A stretch of 64,000 nt of DNA from Edwardsiella anguillarum. Its GTDB lineage: Bacteria; Pseudomonadota; Gammaproteobacteria; Enterobacterales; Enterobacteriaceae. Location: assembly GCF_008801815.1 (NCBI RefSeq), contig NZ_VZOX01000021.1; one strand, given 5' to 3'. The position numbers and the translations under genes were made by a program. Below are positions 62,194 through 64,000 of the stretch, in pieces; the stretch's first letter is position 1, and the number at the start of each line of letters is the position of its first letter. Under the pieces are notes generated by a model. That model was not told the origin of the DNA, did not search any database, and saw nothing but the letters and a program-made list of their open reading frames with translations.

Positions 62194-62849
62194 TAATTAA
62201 CCACCAGAAGGTATTCGAATAATTTTTGCCAACCACCAATCAATATAAATAATAATATTTTAAATGGAATTGAAATGGTTATTGGTGAGACCATCATCAT
62301 ACCTAATGCCAATAGGATATTTGATATAATTAAATCTATTGCAATAAAAGGAAGATAGAGCAAAAATCCTATCTTAAAAGCAGATTCAAGCTGCCCCAAT
62401 GTAAAGGCGGGAAGAAGAATGAATATAGACTCTTTAGATGCTACATCACTGTGTGCACCCCATTTTTCCTGTGCTTTTTTCTCAAAGAAGTCGATTTTTT
62501 TTACATCTGTATTTTTTATTAGGAAGTCTTTATAAGGTGAGAGTATGTTTTTATCTACACTCTCGAAGTAGTTATTGTTGTTTATATCTATGGGGTTTGT
62601 TTCTAGATTTTTTTTTACTTGAAGTATTGTTGGTGACATTATAAATATGGTTAATGTTAAAGCTACTGAGGTAATCGCCATATTAGGAGGTACTTGCTGG
62701 ATTCCAAGAGCATTTTTAAGGATGCCTAATATGATGACAATCTTAAGAAATGAGGTTCCTATGACAACGAAAATCGGAAGCAGTGATAGGAGGAAGAATA
62801 TAACGATCAGCGTGATAGGCTGACTTCCTATAGATATAAGTTGTGTCAT
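62193..62849 (-). CDS. escR: EscR, export apparatus protein (SctR)
   Basis: A 218-residue FliP-family protein (E. coli 217) with four membrane segments. The family stretch G-T-S-F-L-K-I-V-I-I-L and Q-Q-V-P-P-N are intact. It starts 6 bases after escL. Confidence 0.96.
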   Translation of the reverse strand: MTQLISIGSQPITLIVIFFLLSLLPIFVVIGTSFLKIVIILGILKNALGIQQVPPNMAITSVALTLTIFIMSPTILQVKKNLETNPIDINNNNYFESVDKNILSPYKDFLIKNTDVKKIDFFEKKAQEKWGAHSDVASKESIFILLPAFTLGQLESAFKIGFLLYLPFIAIDLIISNILLALGMMMVSPITISIPFKILLFILIGGWQKLFEYLLVVN

Positions 62850-62855
62850 GGTTTA

Positions 62856-63503
62856 TTATTCGTCTAATAAAGTGTTATATTTTAGTTTGAAGTTTGCTAA
62901 CGCGTTTTCTATTTGTTTTTTGGGCGATAGTGTTATTCTTATATATTGATTTTCCATTACTATGGTATCGATGTCCATGTTGCTATCATTAGTAATCGTT
63001 GCATTAATACTATCTGTATTAATTATGAGATTTTCGTTCTTTGTTATTTCTATATCTCCATTTAACTTGTTTTTTTTAATTTCGTCACTAATTATTTCTG
63101 ATAGAATTTGTGGCCAGTCGATGCGTTTAGCCAAAAGTTCAGGGAGTGCGCGGCTCAATGATAACTGCGCCTGCTCTATGGCTTTTAGAAAAAGATAACG
63201 CTCAGCATTCTGAGTATCGAGTAGTAGTTGAATGGATTGGTTTATTTTTTCATTAAATCTCATTTGATAATGCGTGTTAATATTGTTACGATATCTCCAT
63301 AGTCTAATTGCGAGTCTTCTGCGAATGTTTGCTTTTATCTGATGTTTCTTTTTTCTTGCTGATAATAATATATTGCATGCTGTTTCTCTAGATTCTTTAA
63401 TGTTGTTATTTTCAATATTTAATATACTGATCTCACTGGCGCTTAAGTGTTTTTTTTCATTAAAATTACTCAATTTTATTTTTCTGTAGCGTGTTGTTTT
63501 CAT
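62856..63503 (-). CDS. escL: EscL, ATPase stator (SctL)
   Basis: A 215-residue FliH/HrpE-type protein binding EscN and linking it to the sorting platform. The N-terminal part is strongly basic and helical and the C-terminus resembles the SctL domain. It overlaps escK by 38 bases. Homology is recognised mainly by position (escK-escL-escR) and length. Confidence 0.85.
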   Translation of the reverse strand: MKTTRYRKIKLSNFNEKKHLSASEISILNIENNNIKESRETACNILLSARKKKHQIKANIRRRLAIRLWRYRNNINTHYQMRFNEKINQSIQLLLDTQNAERYLFLKAIEQAQLSLSRALPELLAKRIDWPQILSEIISDEIKKNKLNGDIEITKNENLIINTDSINATITNDSNMDIDTIVMENQYIRITLSPKKQIENALANFKLKYNTLLDE

Positions 63504-64000
63504 TTTTAAATAATAATTTATTTAGTTGTATAATTAATGATATGTGATCACTATTAGATAATGTTATTTTGGTGTAACCTTTAGGAAAGTAATACTTTGC
63601 TATTTTCCACGCAAGATCGTCGGGAAATAAAGTTTCAAATATTGTTACCCCATATCTAGTTAGGTGTTTGATAATATCCTCAGGGGATGTGTTGGGTTCA
63701 CTCTGTCCATTTTTCCAATAAAAAGTTAACTGTGTAAGATTTTGCTCTCCGATAAAGTATTTTATTTTTTCTCTATATTGGCTAATAAACAAATAGTCTG
63801 GGCAACGAATATCTAATAGTGCAACACAGACCATAATTATGTCTAGTTTACCTATGGCTTGATAGACAAAAGAACCATGGAGCGTATATGTTCCTCCTGA
63901 TGGTGTGAGTTGGTTTCTTATTACTTTATTGATTTTCCTTTTTGTATTCGACTCTTTAATTAGTTTTTGAATTCCATCTTTTGGTAATTCAATGAATTTA
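63466..64000 (-). CDS. escK: EscK, sorting-platform protein (SctK), 5' end outside the window
   Basis: The frame stays open from the window end down to the stop at 63466, giving 177 residues and no start inside; the M at 63834 is internal. E. coli EscK is about 199 residues, so roughly 20 are missing. EscK bridges EscQ and the EscD ring. Further LEE1 genes (ler, escE, cesAB) would lie to the right if conserved. Confidence 0.8.
   Translation of the reverse strand, partial: KFIELPKDGIQKLIKESNTKRKINKVIRNQLTPSGGTYTLHGSFVYQAIGKLDIIMVCVALLDIRCPDYLFISQYREKIKYFIGEQNLTQLTFYWKNGQSEPNTSPEDIIKHLTRYGVTIFETLFPDDLAWKIAKYYFPKGYTKITLSNSDHISLIIQLNKLLFKNENNTLQKNKIE

Larger units (their letters stand above)
41686..64000. 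mobile_element. LEE-type type III secretion island (continues past the window)
   Basis: From here on the DNA is visibly AT-rich compared with the GC-rich core to the left, and all genes belong to one type III secretion system of LEE type. No integrase, insertion sequence or tRNA is visible at this edge, so the means of arrival is not shown. The right end is not reached: escK is cut by the window. Confidence 0.8.

Noticed and set aside
63466..63834. escK as a complete 122-residue gene starting at 63834
   Set aside because: The frame stays open to the window end and the full family length is about 199, so the gene is cut by the edge.

Overview
The window looks like a chromosomal segment of a gammaproteobacterium close to Edwardsiella (order Enterobacterales). 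This rests on close similarity of housekeeping proteins to E. coli ones, a GC-rich core, and an AT-rich type III secretion island; the genus is an inference from remembered gene content and no search was run. 

Layout. (1) 1-12.5 kb is core: ampC-type beta-lactamase, metA with a MetJ operator, ygiQ, dkgA, tyrB, yjbQ-yjbR, and the divergent uvrA/ssb pair with a LexA-like box. (2) 12.5-37.4 kb is a complete purine-catabolism locus in the E. coli order: ygeV, ygeW-ygeX-ygeY-hyuA-yqeA, yqeC-yqeB, mocA, ygfK-ssnA-ygfM-xdhD, xanQ, guaD, ghxQ. The sigma-54 activator YgeV, two sigma-54-type promoters (before ygeW and ygfK) and CRP-like sites suggest one regulatory circuit. The products import purines, deaminate guanine, open the ring and recover nitrogen, probably with ATP from carbamoyl phosphate through carbamate kinase. 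(3) 37.5-41.5 kb is core again: a YjcE-type Na+/H+ antiporter and a LysR regulator divergent from a cidA-cidB pair. (4) 41.7-64 kb, running off the right end, is an AT-rich locus-of-enterocyte-effacement (LEE) type III secretion island. EspA, EscF, CesD, EscN, EscU and SepL are unmistakably LEE-family. 

The island carries modules corresponding to E. coli LEE4 (sepL-espA-espD-espB-cesD2-escF-escG), LEE2 (espZ-escI-escJ-sepD-escC-cesD), LEE3 (cesL-escV-escN-escO-escP-escQ), etgA and LEE1 (escK-escL-escR-escS-escT-escU), but in a different order and orientation. The slot beside escD that holds tir-cesT-eae in E. coli instead carries a YopH-like tyrosine phosphatase effector and a SycH-like chaperone. 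This YopH has four near-identical 29-residue proline-rich repeats and a WPD-loop change to W-G-D. 

The gatekeeper gene sepL is split by a frameshift exactly in a run of ten A. One added A restores full length, so transcriptional slippage, a sequencing error or a real mutation are all possible. No ler, grlRA, tir, intimin, map, espF or espH is visible, although ler, escE and cesAB could lie past the right edge.
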